From: Clostridiaceae bacterium
GTDB lineage: Bacteria > Bacillota > Clostridia > Saccharofermentanales > DTU023
DNA length: 64,000 bases
NCBI GenBank assembly: GCA_012838135.1
Contig: DUPV01000072.1
Span: 1-64,000, forward strand
Direction: 5' to 3'
Part shown: one piece after another, positions 29,489 to 40,291 of the stretch
How positions within the stretch are numbered: position 1 is the first letter of the stretch
Layout: every line of letters starts with the position of its first letter
Notes under the pieces: model-generated
What the model was told of the DNA's origin: nothing
Database searches by the model: none
Seen by the model: only the letters and a program-made list of their open reading frames with translations
Translations under genes and position numbers: made by a program

Positions 29489-30152
29489 TATTCATGCCAT
29501 CAAGGACGTAAGTTTTTATGTTGAGGAAGGTGAAATAGTCACCTTAATCGGTGCAAATGGCGCCGGCAAGTCCACAATCTTGAAAACAATATCCGGCTTA
29601 ATTCGACCTGTTGCCGGTACAATCGAGTTTTTAGATCAAAGTATTGTCAACCTGGCCTCACATAAAATCGTACACAAAGGCCTGGTGCATTGTCCTGAAG
29701 GACGCCGTCTCTTCTTACAGATGAGCGTGGAAGAAAACCTCGAAATGGGTGCGTATACGCGTGAAGACCTCGACCTTGATGCAGAAATAGCCGATGTCTA
29801 CCAACGTTTTCCCCGCCTTAAAGAACGCCGCAAGCAGTTAGCAGGCTCGCTTTCAGGTGGCGAACAACAAATGTTGGCAATAGGCCGTGCGATGATGGCA
29901 AAACCTTCACTGCTTATGCTCGATGAACCATCGATGGGTCTTGCACCTATCCTCGTTGAACAGATTTTCGAGCTGATCGGCGGACTAAACAAGGCCGGCA
30001 CAACAATTCTTCTTGTCGAACAAAACGCACAAATGGCGCTTTCAATCGCAGATCGTGGGTACGTTCTGGAAACAGGTTCGATCGTAACAACGGGAAAATG
30101 TATCGATCTTCTAAATGACGAACGAGTAAAAAATGCGTATCTCGGCGGTTAA
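29451..30152 (+). CDS. livF: Branched-chain amino acid ABC transporter ATPase LivF
   Basis: GANGAGKST, LSGGEQQMLAIGRAMM, DEPSMGLAP; ATG 29451. Confidence 0.93.
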   Translation: MLNVTGIQVFYSNIHAIKDVSFYVEEGEIVTLIGANGAGKSTILKTISGLIRPVAGTIEFLDQSIVNLASHKIVHKGLVHCPEGRRLFLQMSVEENLEMGAYTREDLDLDAEIADVYQRFPRLKERRKQLAGSLSGGEQQMLAIGRAMMAKPSLLMLDEPSMGLAPILVEQIFELIGGLNKAGTTILLVEQNAQMALSIADRGYVLETGSIVTTGKCIDLLNDERVKNAYLGG

Positions 30153-30213
30153 ACCAAAGAATGCCCTAAATGTCATAAAAGGATACAATCCAAGTTTTCA
30201 GCACTCTAAAAGA

Positions 30214-30231
30214 GCCGCTGTTTACAGCGGC
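30214..30231. terminator. Hairpin between convergent livF and unknown gene
   Basis: GCCGCTG TTTA CAGCGGC, TTTT on the minus-strand exit side. Confidence 0.5.
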
Positions 30232-30251
30232 CCCGGGAACTACCTGCTGAC

Positions 30252-31043
30252 TTACATACCCCGATAGAAGCGGTAGTCGTTCTTTTCGATTTCGTCCATG
30301 GAAGGCATTGGGAAAAACTTTTGCTTCTCTTGATCAGCTACCATGAAGCCATGGCGAATCTTACGGTAGGATTCCTTGGTGAAGGCAGTATCAAGGGTGA
30401 TACCCTTGATGAACTTGTTATTTCGCCTGCGCAAGTCAAGAATGGCATCTCGCAACTTTGAGGGATGGACACCTTCCAAAGGAGATGGCAGGAGGGGATT
30501 TGTCTCAAATTTGAAAAGAAATGCATCGATGTCCAGGTCTACCTGCAAATATAGCAGTCGCGGCACGCTGATGGTATTTTCCGGATTGGTAAACCACAGG
30601 CCGAAATCCCGCAGGTTGAATTTGGCAAGGGTCAGCATGCTAAGGGGGGTCAGTTCCGCATAGACACGCGGGTTGTGGTCGTCCCCAGCCGGGACGTATT
30701 CCCCCGCCGGCAAGGGATAGCAGGTACCGTCAGAGTTGGCGATGTAAAGAGTCTGGATGGCATCAATGTCAATATGCTCCAGCACTCGATAGCTGGAAAT
30801 GTATGTGGTAGCCTTAGGCCGCCCGTCTTCGTGGGGCTTAAGCTGTTCGAGGGCATCATCAATCTGAAAATAAGGATGGCGGTAGTTAATGTCAATTTCG
30901 GCAAAAATCAGCTTGCCCGAATAGAAGGAAGCAGAACCATAGTTGTAGCGGAAGCCAAAGTCATTTGGCGTGAGTTGGCTCAGTACCAGGGCGGAGTTCG
31001 GGTAGCAGATCATGTAAAGATGTGGTTGTAGTTGGTTTGTCAT
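30252..31043 (-). CDS. Uncharacterised protein, 5 bp downstream of hppA
   Basis: Uninterrupted ORF, Met 31043 preceded by GGAGG; no recognised domain. Confidence 0.75.
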   Translation of the reverse strand: MTNQLQPHLYMICYPNSALVLSQLTPNDFGFRYNYGSASFYSGKLIFAEIDINYRHPYFQIDDALEQLKPHEDGRPKATTYISSYRVLEHIDIDAIQTLYIANSDGTCYPLPAGEYVPAGDDHNPRVYAELTPLSMLTLAKFNLRDFGLWFTNPENTISVPRLLYLQVDLDIDAFLFKFETNPLLPSPLEGVHPSKLRDAILDLRRRNNKFIKGITLDTAFTKESYRKIRHGFMVADQEKQKFFPMPSMDEIEKNDYRFYRGM

Positions 31044-31048
31044 TGTTT

Positions 31049-33112
31049 TTACCTCCAATAGGCTTGCAGCATCGGCGCTATCACCAGTGCTACCATGGAC
31101 ATGAGTTTAATTAGGATGTTAAGTGCAGGCCCGGCAGTATCCTTAAAGGGATCTCCCACGGTGTCCCCTACTACAGCGGCTTTGTAGGCCTCAGTACCCC
31201 GACTGCCTTCCTCGGTTTCTGCCATTTTTTTTGCGTTGTCCCAAGCACCACCCGCATTTGACATGAAAATGGCTAGCCCCACCCCCGTGATGGTCACGCC
31301 GATTAAAAGGCCAAGCAACATCTGAGCGCCCCCCAAGAATCCCACCAAGACAGGTGAAATCAATGCCACCAGACCTGGGGGCAGCATCTCCTTCAACGCC
31401 GACTGAGTGGAGATGTCAATACAACGGCGGTAGTCAGGCTCTTGGGTACCGGCCAAGATACCGGGCATTTCCCGAAACTGGCGGCGGACTTCTGCAATCA
31501 TCTGATAGGCAGCTTTGCCCACAGCATTCATGGTAAGGGACGAGAACAGGAAGGGTATCACCGAACCTGTCAGAATGCCCACCAGCACATTGGTGTTGGT
31601 TATATCCACCGTGCCAATCCCCGCCTGATTATTAAAAGAAGAGAAGAGAATAATAGCAGTCAGCGCCGCTGAACCAATCGCGAAGCCTTTGCCGATGGCG
31701 GCGGTGGTATTACCTACCGCATCCAAGGAGTCTGTGATTTGGCGTACAGACGGGGGCAATTCTGCCATTTCGGCCAAGCCCCCGGCGTTATCAGCAATAG
31801 GACCATAAGCGTCCACAGCCAGCTGGATACCAAGTGTCACCAGCATCCCCACTGCGGCGATGCCCACGCCATAAAGTCCAACCAAAAGGTAACTGCCAAG
31901 GATACCTGCAGCGATAATCAGCACTGTGGGAAAAGTACTACGCATGCCCACGCCAATGCCCGTGATGATGGTAGTGGCAGGCCCGGTTTCAGAAGATCTG
32001 AGAATAGACAACACAGGCTTTTTCTCGGTACCCGTGTAGTATTCAGTGACCTGACCAATGATAACACCTGCGACAAGGCCAATAACGGTAGCGCCAAAGA
32101 TATGGTATACGCCAATATTCTCATAGGTTTCATTACCAATGAGTACCTTCATCAAGATGAACACAAGCACTGTGGCAGCACCTGCCGCACCAAAAGTGCC
32201 GGTGTTGAGAGCCTTTTGCGGATCACTGCCGGGCTTGGTGCGCACTACAAGTGTACCCGCGATGGAAGCTACCACTCCCACTGCTGCCACTAAAAGGGGT
32301 AACAACATTAACTTGATTTTAAGTTCAGAATGAGCAGGCAAATTCAATCCCAATATCATGGCGCCCACAATAGAACCTACGAAGGATTCAAACAGGTCAG
32401 CACCCATGCCGGCCACATCGCCCACATTATCACCTACATTGTCGGCAATAGTAGCGGGGTTACGGTGGTCATCCTCAGGTATGCCGGCTTCTACCTTGCC
32501 CACCAGGTCAGCACCCACATCGGCGGCTTTCGTGAAAATGCCGCCACCTACCCGTGAGAAGAGTGCTGTAGAAGAAGCTCCTAGAGAGAAGGCAGTACCC
32601 AGTGGCAGGATCACCGTGTTCAAGGTAACTTCATCGGCACCGTATGCCCTGATCCCAAAGAAAATCACCAGAAAAAGACCGACCAGAGCCAAGCCCACCA
32701 CGCTCATACCCATAACAGAACCGCCGGAGAAAGCTATCTGGAGAGCATCGTTAAGTCCCTTATCGTTGGCGGCCTGAGCCGTACGAGAGTTGGCGGCAGT
32801 AGCTACCCGCATGCCGATGAAACCGGCCAGGGCAGAAGTTATTGCCCCAAGCAGGAAGGCCACGCCTTGGAAACGCAGGGCACCTTGGTTACCGATAGTC
32901 AGAAAAGCGGTTATCAGCAGGATGAAAGGTGTTAACACCTTATACTCCCGCGAGAGAAAGGCCATGGCGCCCTCCGCAATATACCCACCGATTTTTTTAA
33001 GCGTCGGGTTGTTAACTTCCTGGCGATAGATCCACCTGGTTTTACCAAAGGCAAACACTAGTGCGAACAGCCCACCCCCAAGAACAATATACAAAGCAAG
33101 TGAAATCACCAT
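31049..33112 (-). CDS. hppA: Membrane-bound ion-translocating pyrophosphatase (K+-dependent subtype)
   Basis: [75 protein letters not shown]. Confidence 0.95.
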   Translation of the reverse strand: MVISLALYIVLGGGLFALVFAFGKTRWIYRQEVNNPTLKKIGGYIAEGAMAFLSREYKVLTPFILLITAFLTIGNQGALRFQGVAFLLGAITSALAGFIGMRVATAANSRTAQAANDKGLNDALQIAFSGGSVMGMSVVGLALVGLFLVIFFGIRAYGADEVTLNTVILPLGTAFSLGASSTALFSRVGGGIFTKAADVGADLVGKVEAGIPEDDHRNPATIADNVGDNVGDVAGMGADLFESFVGSIVGAMILGLNLPAHSELKIKLMLLPLLVAAVGVVASIAGTLVVRTKPGSDPQKALNTGTFGAAGAATVLVFILMKVLIGNETYENIGVYHIFGATVIGLVAGVIIGQVTEYYTGTEKKPVLSILRSSETGPATTIITGIGVGMRSTFPTVLIIAAGILGSYLLVGLYGVGIAAVGMLVTLGIQLAVDAYGPIADNAGGLAEMAELPPSVRQITDSLDAVGNTTAAIGKGFAIGSAALTAIILFSSFNNQAGIGTVDITNTNVLVGILTGSVIPFLFSSLTMNAVGKAAYQMIAEVRRQFREMPGILAGTQEPDYRRCIDISTQSALKEMLPPGLVALISPVLVGFLGGAQMLLGLLIGVTITGVGLAIFMSNAGGAWDNAKKMAETEEGSRGTEAYKAAVVGDTVGDPFKDTAGPALNILIKLMSMVALVIAPMLQAYWR

Positions 33113-33309
33113 ACTATCCCCTTTCAAAGTTACAGTCGTGTATTTTTTCAACTAAATCTATTCTAATCTATTAAAAGAGTATATAGCAAGTAAAAGCGTA
33201 CTTGATAATGAAAGACAAATGGCGTCAAATTTGTTCTTACTAGTACACCATATATTTTACATGGATTATATCTTTTTTAAAATTTCATTCTGTATAATGA
33301 TCCTGTCTA

Positions 33310-33966
33310 ATGGCTGAGAGGAGATCAATAATGCAAAAGTTGACAAAAAGTCCGGCGGTAATAGCGCCACCGGCAATTATCCTGTTTGGTTTTCTGGTAG
33401 CATTGACAGCGAACACCTTCATCGGAGCTTGGGCTTTTATTCCGCTTGCACTGGTATATTGGCTGTCCATCATCTGTGTGGTCAAACCGGACAGAACTAA
33501 CCTTTCCAAATTGCTGAAAAAACCTCAAGGCAGTTTGGTGTGGCAGTTTTTGCCTTATTTTCCGGCACTGTTCACCTTAGTGGCATTTGTATGGGGTCTG
33601 CGGGTAATCACGATAACACCATTACTCACAGTGTTGTCTATAATCTTTATTCTCGTTAATCCAGTGATGGAGGAATTGTTCTGGCGGGGTTGGCTACTAA
33701 CTCACCTGCCTTGGGGGCAGGCTGCTAACATCACTTATTCCACCCTGATGTTCACGATAAGTCACTATTTGATGTGGGGTGTTTTTTCTCTTACCATCAG
33801 AAGTAGCATGATGCTTATGCCGCTTATCATCATGGGAGTGATCTGGTCAATAGCTTTCCTTAAATCAGCCAGCCTGCGCCACTGCATCATCGCCCATGCA
33901 TTGGTTGACACTTTTAACTTGTCGATATGGGTGTTCCTAAACTTATATATCCCTCCGGTAGTATGA
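33310..33966 (+). CDS. CPBP family intramembrane protease-like protein
   Basis: NPVMEELFWRGWLL, ISHYLMWGV, HALVDTFNLSIW. Confidence 0.8.
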   Translation: MAERRSIMQKLTKSPAVIAPPAIILFGFLVALTANTFIGAWAFIPLALVYWLSIICVVKPDRTNLSKLLKKPQGSLVWQFLPYFPALFTLVAFVWGLRVITITPLLTVLSIIFILVNPVMEELFWRGWLLTHLPWGQAANITYSTLMFTISHYLMWGVFSLTIRSSMMLMPLIIMGVIWSIAFLKSASLRHCIIAHALVDTFNLSIWVFLNLYIPPVV

Positions 33967-34014
33967 TTCTAAAGATGAAATTATTTATATTTGAGACATA
34001 GCTGTCCTTTTGTT

Positions 34015-34131
34015 TTAGGTAATATGATGTTTCTCTTCATCGAAACGCATGGAGTTAATTTCACAACATTCACTCCCAATTTCTTCCGCCAAAAATAAGA
34101 CGATACATACGAACAACCTTTTTATTTTCAA
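34015..34131 (-). pseudogene. Short coding-like remnant
   Basis: Minus frame LKIKRLFVCIVLFLAEEIGSECCEINSMRFDEEKHHIT*; no ATG. Confidence 0.3.
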
Positions 34132-34160
34132 CAATTTTTAAAATAAGAGATAGTTTTTAA

Positions 34161-34212
34161 TTGACAATTCAGACAGCATATATCATAATGTTCTCGACAG
34201 GCTGCCGGTCGA
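34161..34212 (+). promoter_or_regulatory. Candidate promoter plus inverted repeat upstream of tetR
   Basis: TTGACA-17 bp-CATAAT then TCGAC-N9-GTCGA. Confidence 0.45.
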
Positions 34213-34325
34213 ATTGTAAAAAATAATTGAGAAATGATTAAACGGCAAGTCTGAATAATTGGGCAGCAAGTTAAGAAGTAATTGAACAACAAAACAGAAG
34301 CAATCAGAGTTATGGTGGTGAAATT

Positions 34326-34946
34326 GTGGATAATAGAAAAGCAGAAATTTTAGATGTTACAAGAAAACTAATCAACGAGAAGGGATTAAGCAACACTTCT
34401 ACCAACGACATTGCTCGCACAGTGGGCATTTCCAGAGGAACCTTATATCATCATTTTGAATCTAAAGAAGCCATTTTAGATGCGCTTGTTGAACAAACAA
34501 GTGCCGACATTTATCAACGTGCAAGAGAAATTGCAGAGGACAAATCTATTCCGGTTGTTGAACGAATACTAAAAACAATCTTGGCGCTCAATGTCGAAAG
34601 CAGTCCCGACCATATCATCTTGGAACATTTGAACAGCCCGAATAACATTTTACTTCATCAAAAAGTTCAAAAGGAAATGCTGCTGACGCTTCCGGGCATC
34701 CTTGCCAAAATAATCGAAGACGGCAATCAAGAAGGCATTTTTAATACAAAATATCCTTATGAATGTATGGAAGTTTTGGTTGCTTATGTATCGACGATTT
34801 TTGATGGTGATTTTATTGAAATGAGCGATATGGAAAGGGTGAATAGGCTGATTGCCCTCCTTTGTAATGTGGAACGTATGCTTGGTGCAGCAGAGGGGAC
34901 ATTTCATGTTTTTGTGGAGGCTATTGCTCATGGAAACAAAACCTGA
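34326..34946 (+). CDS. TetR family transcriptional regulator
   Basis: TSTNDIARTVGISRGTLYHHFESKEAILDAL. Confidence 0.93.
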   Translation: MDNRKAEILDVTRKLINEKGLSNTSTNDIARTVGISRGTLYHHFESKEAILDALVEQTSADIYQRAREIAEDKSIPVVERILKTILALNVESSPDHIILEHLNSPNNILLHQKVQKEMLLTLPGILAKIIEDGNQEGIFNTKYPYECMEVLVAYVSTIFDGDFIEMSDMERVNRLIALLCNVERMLGAAEGTFHVFVEAIAHGNKT

Positions 34947-36231
34947 CGCGTTTAACGCCGGCAGCAACTGCAGGTTTTTTGTATTTTGGCTTGCCGGTCT
35001 TATTGCAGCTATCGGTAGCGGGATGACATCCTTCGGAATCGGAGTTTATGTTTTTGAAAGGACGGATTCTGCTTTTGTTAAGTCAATGATCAGCTTGGCT
35101 GCCTTTCTGCCTACGATTGTTGTAGGACCTTTTGCAGGCGCCCTTGCAGATCGTTTCGATCGCAGAAAACTGATAGTTTTAAGTGATGGTCTTTCAACTT
35201 TAGGAGTTCTGCTCATACTTTATGCGGTTTATTTTACAAACAGCAATATCTTCCTCATCGGATGTGGTGTTTTTCTGTCTGCTCTATTTTCATCTATGAT
35301 TGAACCTGCAGCCAAAGCAACAGTCTCTGACATCCTAAATGAAAAAGATTATACAAAAGCCAGCGGACTGCTGCAGCTTGCAGAGTCGGCCAGGTTTCTG
35401 ATATCGCCTGTAATCTGTGCGATGGTAATGGCAAAAGGCGGACTGGAAGCGGTTCTATTCATCGACCTTTTTACCATTCTGAGCACGATAGGTGCGGTTA
35501 TATGCATTTCAAGAGGCTTGGAGTCAAAGGAAAGCACCAACGAGAAAGGCTTAGGCAAACAAAACTTACGTCAGGGGTTTGCTGCGATTAAAAATAATGC
35601 GGGCATTCGGGTACTTGTTATCTTCATGATTTTATTGACCTTTATGGTCGGCTCACTACAGGAACTTTCAACACCTCTTGTTCTGTCTTTTACTGATGCC
35701 AAAGCACTGAGCATGATGATCACAATTGCAGCTTTAGGCATGGTAGCAAGTTCGCTGTATCTTGGTATACGAGAAATTAAGGGAAATAAAATTAAGATTT
35801 TCAGCATTTCCGCTTTTGGAGCAGGAGCGGCTATGGTAGGGTTTGGAATTCAAGAAAAGGTTTGGCTTGTAACACTGTTCGGATTTTTGTTTTTTGCCAC
35901 CTTGCCTTTTATGAATTCAATTGCTGACTATTTCGTCCGGGTCAATATTCCGAATACTTTGCAAGGGCGTGTCTTCGGCATTATCGGCACAATTTCTCAA
36001 ATTGGCTACCTGTTTGCTTATGCTTTTACAGGTTTACTGTCTGATTTTATTTTTCGCCCTCTCCTAAGCGAGGGAGGTCTGCTTGCTTCATCCATTGGGG
36101 CAATAATCGGTGTCGGCACCGGCAGAGGAATCGGTCTATTAATAATGTGTGAGGGATTTGCACTCATGATTTTAGCCATCTTCCTGCCCGCAAGTAAAGG
36201 TCTGTCAGGATTGAAAGGAATAGGAAATTAA
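34930..36231 (+). CDS. MFS efflux transporter
   Basis: MFS motif ALADRFDRRKLIV; start METKPDAFNAG overlaps tetR end. Confidence 0.88.
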   Translation: METKPDAFNAGSNCRFFVFWLAGLIAAIGSGMTSFGIGVYVFERTDSAFVKSMISLAAFLPTIVVGPFAGALADRFDRRKLIVLSDGLSTLGVLLILYAVYFTNSNIFLIGCGVFLSALFSSMIEPAAKATVSDILNEKDYTKASGLLQLAESARFLISPVICAMVMAKGGLEAVLFIDLFTILSTIGAVICISRGLESKESTNEKGLGKQNLRQGFAAIKNNAGIRVLVIFMILLTFMVGSLQELSTPLVLSFTDAKALSMMITIAALGMVASSLYLGIREIKGNKIKIFSISAFGAGAAMVGFGIQEKVWLVTLFGFLFFATLPFMNSIADYFVRVNIPNTLQGRVFGIIGTISQIGYLFAYAFTGLLSDFIFRPLLSEGGLLASSIGAIIGVGTGRGIGLLIMCEGFALMILAIFLPASKGLSGLKGIGN

Positions 36232-36234
36232 GAA

Positions 36235-38541
36235 ATGTTCACAAAGATTATCAGAAACGATTTAAAAGGATCAAAGCTTATAAGCTTTACCATTTTCAGC
36301 TTCATTTTATTCGCAAGTTTTTTATTAAGCACGGTCGGAATTGTTGCCGTTAACTTAAGTGCATCGGTCAATCTTTTTGCAGAAAATGCCAAAGCACCTC
36401 ATTTTCTGCAAATGCACATGGGGAATTTTGATTCTGAAAGCATGCTATCTTTTGCCCAAAATAACAAGCATGTGCAGGATTATCAAACTATGCCTTTTTT
36501 GAATGTGGATGCAAGTGACATTTTAGTAAACGGCATACGGTTCTCGGAAAACAGTCAGGATAACGGGTTTTCTTATCAAAGCGAAAATTTTGATTTTCTT
36601 TTGGATTTAGACAATCGCATCATCTATCCAAAGGAAAGTGAAATTTATATTCCACTCGTTTATTATATAAATGGCAACTTGAAGATAGGAGACAATATCA
36701 CCGTTTCAAATCGGGATTTTACAGTCAAAGGTGCCATTAGGGATGCTCAAATGTCTTCAATGCTTTCTTCATCCAAGAGGTTTTTAATTCATCCGAACGA
36801 TTATGAAAAGATTAAATCAATTGGCAGAGAAGAATTTTTAATCGAATTTTTGTTAAACGACCTTTCGAGTATCAATATGTTTCAAGCCGATTATTCCAAT
36901 GCTAACTTAGAAAGCAACGGGCCTACTATTACCTATTCAATCATCAGGCTGATGAATGCTCTGACCGATGGCATTATGATCGCCATACTTTCTTTAATCG
37001 CTATTTTAATAGTTATCGTCAGCTTTCTCTGTATACGCTTGACCCTGACAGCAAAGATCGAAGATGAATATAAAACTATCGGCGTCTTAAAGGCGATCGG
37101 GATAAGGCTTTCCAACATTAAGAAAATCTATCAGGCGAAATATACTTTGCTATCTTTCTTAGGATGTGTATTCGGTCTAATTCTTTCATTTGTTTTTTCC
37201 GGATTTTTTCTGCAAAATATTCGCATGTTTTTCGGCGAAAATGGAGCTGCACTACCCGCTGCCATCAGTGCTATTATAGGTGCCATGTTCATCTTTTTAA
37301 TTGTCATGTTTTATATCAGTCGCTTTCTTAATCGATTAAAAAAGATGTCGCCCGCATCTGCAATCAATACAGGTATTGTCTCGGATAGTGCATCAAAACT
37401 CAAATATTTTAAGCTAAGAAAACAAAAACTCCTGTCAACAGATTCATTTCTTGGCCTGAATCTTATTTTGACACGTAAAAAGACCTATTTAACTTTCGTG
37501 ATAATTCTAATCATTGCGTCATTTGTTATGATTTTACCTAATAACATTTATTCTTCCCTTGCATCTGACAAGTTCATAACCTATATGGGACTTGGAAACG
37601 GACAAGCTATGATGATATTGCCCGGCAGTGATCAATTAAACGATTTAGATACATACTTGAAAAATGATCAGGATGTTGGGGATTATGCCATTTATGACAA
37701 TAAAAGTTATGAGTTTATGCTGGATGATAACACCGTGAGCAAGATGTGGCTTACTTTGGGCAATCACGATCAATTCCCTGTTTTGTACACAACAGGTCAT
37801 GCACCGCAACATGACAATGAGATTGCTCTTTCTTATTTAAATGCATCCGGTCTTGAGAAAGAAATCGGTGATACCTTATCGCTTATTATTAACCGCCAGA
37901 GGATCGACCTTGTCATAACCGGAATCTATTCAGATATCACTAATGGCGGGAAAACCGCACGAGCAGCTTTTTCTGACGCAGTAACACCTTCTTTGAGCAA
38001 AAGCGTTCTGATGAACTTTAAGCAAGATATATCGGTCAATGAAAAAATAAAGTCCTTGGAACAAGTCTATCCGAATGCTAAAGTGTACCATATCGAATCA
38101 TATCGGGATGCTGTTTTCGGTTCAACCTTAAACAGTATCAGAACATCGGGTATCACTGCCATAATTTTGTCGATCGGCTTAACATTTTTAATCACACTTT
38201 TGTTTATCAATATGCTTGTTGTTAAGGATCGACAAAATATTTCGATCCTCAAGTCTGTCGGATTTACTTATAAAAATCTGCGTAAACAGTATATGACCGG
38301 ATCACTCTTACTTGTCATTGTCAGCATGATTTTGGGAATGCTGCTTGTAAGCACTTTAGGTCAAGCTATCGCAGGAAGTTTTATCCAAACAATGGGTATA
38401 GCGAATTTCAAATTTGATATAAACAAGCTTTTTGTTCTCTTTATAGCACCGATATGTATGGTAACAACTGTTTATATCGGAACCGGGCTTACTACTCGTT
38501 CAATTAAAGAAATGAAATTATCGGATTACATTAGGGGGTAA
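36235..38541 (+). CDS. FtsX-like ABC permease
   Basis: Two FtsX TM blocks; adjacent ATPase. Confidence 0.88.
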   Translation: MFTKIIRNDLKGSKLISFTIFSFILFASFLLSTVGIVAVNLSASVNLFAENAKAPHFLQMHMGNFDSESMLSFAQNNKHVQDYQTMPFLNVDASDILVNGIRFSENSQDNGFSYQSENFDFLLDLDNRIIYPKESEIYIPLVYYINGNLKIGDNITVSNRDFTVKGAIRDAQMSSMLSSSKRFLIHPNDYEKIKSIGREEFLIEFLLNDLSSINMFQADYSNANLESNGPTITYSIIRLMNALTDGIMIAILSLIAILIVIVSFLCIRLTLTAKIEDEYKTIGVLKAIGIRLSNIKKIYQAKYTLLSFLGCVFGLILSFVFSGFFLQNIRMFFGENGAALPAAISAIIGAMFIFLIVMFYISRFLNRLKKMSPASAINTGIVSDSASKLKYFKLRKQKLLSTDSFLGLNLILTRKKTYLTFVIILIIASFVMILPNNIYSSLASDKFITYMGLGNGQAMMILPGSDQLNDLDTYLKNDQDVGDYAIYDNKSYEFMLDDNTVSKMWLTLGNHDQFPVLYTTGHAPQHDNEIALSYLNASGLEKEIGDTLSLIINRQRIDLVITGIYSDITNGGKTARAAFSDAVTPSLSKSVLMNFKQDISVNEKIKSLEQVYPNAKVYHIESYRDAVFGSTLNSIRTSGITAIILSIGLTFLITLLFINMLVVKDRQNISILKSVGFTYKNLRKQYMTGSLLLVIVSMILGMLLVSTLGQAIAGSFIQTMGIANFKFDINKLFVLFIAPICMVTTVYIGTGLTTRSIKEMKLSDYIRG

Positions 38542-38543
38542 AT

Positions 38544-39293
38544 ATGACTAGAATCATTGAAGCACAAAAAATCACTAAAATATTTGGTCAGGAAAAAAAT
38601 CAGACAATCGCTCTAAACGATGTATCTATTTTCATTACGGCAAATGAATTTGTTTGCGTGATGGGACCTTCCGGATCAGGCAAATCAACACTTTTATTTG
38701 CTGTAAGTGGAATGGATATGATTGATAAGGGTAGCGTTTCTATTAATGGGGTACCACTTTACGACATGGATGAACAAAAGCTGGCAGACTTTAGACGCAA
38801 AAAAATGGGGTTTGTGTTTCAAAATCCCACAATGCTTCCCAGTTTAGATATTTTAGATAATATAATGCTTCCGAGCTACGAAGATTATAAAAAAGACAAA
38901 TCGAAATTGAGTCAAATGGCGCTCAAGTTGATGAAATTGACCGGTATAGAAGGTATTGAGAATCGAAAAATAACCGAAGTTTCCGGCGGGCAGCTCCAAA
39001 GGGCATCCATTTGCCGAGCCATTCTGCATAATCCGGATATCCTGTTCGGAGATGAACCGACCGGTGCTCTAAATTCAAAATCATCTGAGGAAATTTTGGA
39101 CATATTTGAACAGCTGAACAAGAAGGGTATGACCATCCTGCTCGTTACCCACGATCCGAAAGTTGCAGCAAGAGCCGGAAGGATTATATTCATGAAGGAC
39201 GGCGCTTTAGAATCAGAACTTAATTTTGAAAATGAAAATCAGCATACGAGATTAGACCTTATTAACCAAAAAATGTCTGAGCTGGGCATATAG
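38544..39293 (+). CDS. ABC transporter ATPase (MacB/LolD type)
   Basis: GPSGSGKST, VSGGQLQRASICRAI, GDEPTGALNS. Confidence 0.94.
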   Translation: MTRIIEAQKITKIFGQEKNQTIALNDVSIFITANEFVCVMGPSGSGKSTLLFAVSGMDMIDKGSVSINGVPLYDMDEQKLADFRRKKMGFVFQNPTMLPSLDILDNIMLPSYEDYKKDKSKLSQMALKLMKLTGIEGIENRKITEVSGGQLQRASICRAILHNPDILFGDEPTGALNSKSSEEILDIFEQLNKKGMTILLVTHDPKVAARAGRIIFMKDGALESELNFENENQHTRLDLINQKMSELGI

Positions 39294-39375
39294 GGATTTG
39301 CTGTTAGAAATCCGATTCTATTTGATTTTTTAATTCAAGTAAAACCTCAATATACTCGTCAGGTAAGTCTGAATT

Positions 39376-40257
39376 TCAATTGGAATTGTCTAAAAATTTA
39401 TCTAGTTCAGGTAAAATTTGCCTGGCCTGACGATAGCCTTGTTGGTAGTTGGCTTCCAAAGCAGCCAAATCCCGACAGCTACTGTCAATTGCCATCTTCT
39501 CCGGATAGATTAAAAAAGCCTGACCGGATTTTTTCAATGCTGAAAGTTCGTCCAGAGTTTTATTATAGTTGAAATGACGTTTAGTCAGCAGTTTAAATAA
39601 TTGAGGGTACCTTCTTAAATAAAGACGTAAAAAAGGCATATGCGACTGTGCCGATTTGCGATAACCTTTTTCACGGGTCAATACGACAACAAAGCGGTTC
39701 ATTCCGTCATTTTTTGCAGTTTCAAGTTCTATACCGTTGCGCAAACCGCCATCAAAATAGATTTTTCCATCAATAGTCAAAGGTGGCATCATAATGGGTA
39801 AAGTAGAAGAAGCTCTTACTGCTTGAACTACGTCTTCGAGTTTGGTGAGTTGCGTTTTATCCCAAAATCGCGGTAAAGCCGAATCTGCTTCGATTGCACT
39901 GATTTTCATACGAGCCGGATTTGCATTAAAAGTTGATATGTCAAAAGGTAAAATACTATGACAGGTTTCTTCATAGATCCACTTAGCATTAAAGAAGCCA
40001 TTGCCTTTCACAAAATGTTTCCAGCCGCCAAATTCAGGATATTTTGCCAAATCAATAAAAGACTCTTTGGCACGTTTTTGATCACGCGAAAGATAGTTAA
40101 CAGTACAGGAAGCTCCTGCTGAAACTCCGCAAACGTAATCAAAATAATATTTTTCTTCTAAAAACACATTGAGTACACCGGAGCTGAAACTGGCACGCAT
40201 GCCTCCACCTTCAAATATTAACGCTACATTATGAATATTGTTTTTCAGCTTTTCCAT
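39376..40257 (-). CDS. Patatin-like phospholipase
   Basis: GGGMRASFSSGVL, GVSAGAS, DGGLRNGIE. Confidence 0.9.
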   Translation of the reverse strand: MEKLKNNIHNVALIFEGGGMRASFSSGVLNVFLEEKYYFDYVCGVSAGASCTVNYLSRDQKRAKESFIDLAKYPEFGGWKHFVKGNGFFNAKWIYEETCHSILPFDISTFNANPARMKISAIEADSALPRFWDKTQLTKLEDVVQAVRASSTLPIMMPPLTIDGKIYFDGGLRNGIELETAKNDGMNRFVVVLTREKGYRKSAQSHMPFLRLYLRRYPQLFKLLTKRHFNYNKTLDELSALKKSGQAFLIYPEKMAIDSSCRDLAALEANYQQGYRQARQILPELDKFLDNSN

Positions 40258-40291
40258 ATTAAACTAAATTTTGAATCACATATTCAGTGCA

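Noticed and set aside
31739-32293. 184-aa + ORF rich in His/Cys opposite hppA
   Set aside because: Shadow of hppA; composition typical of antisense frames
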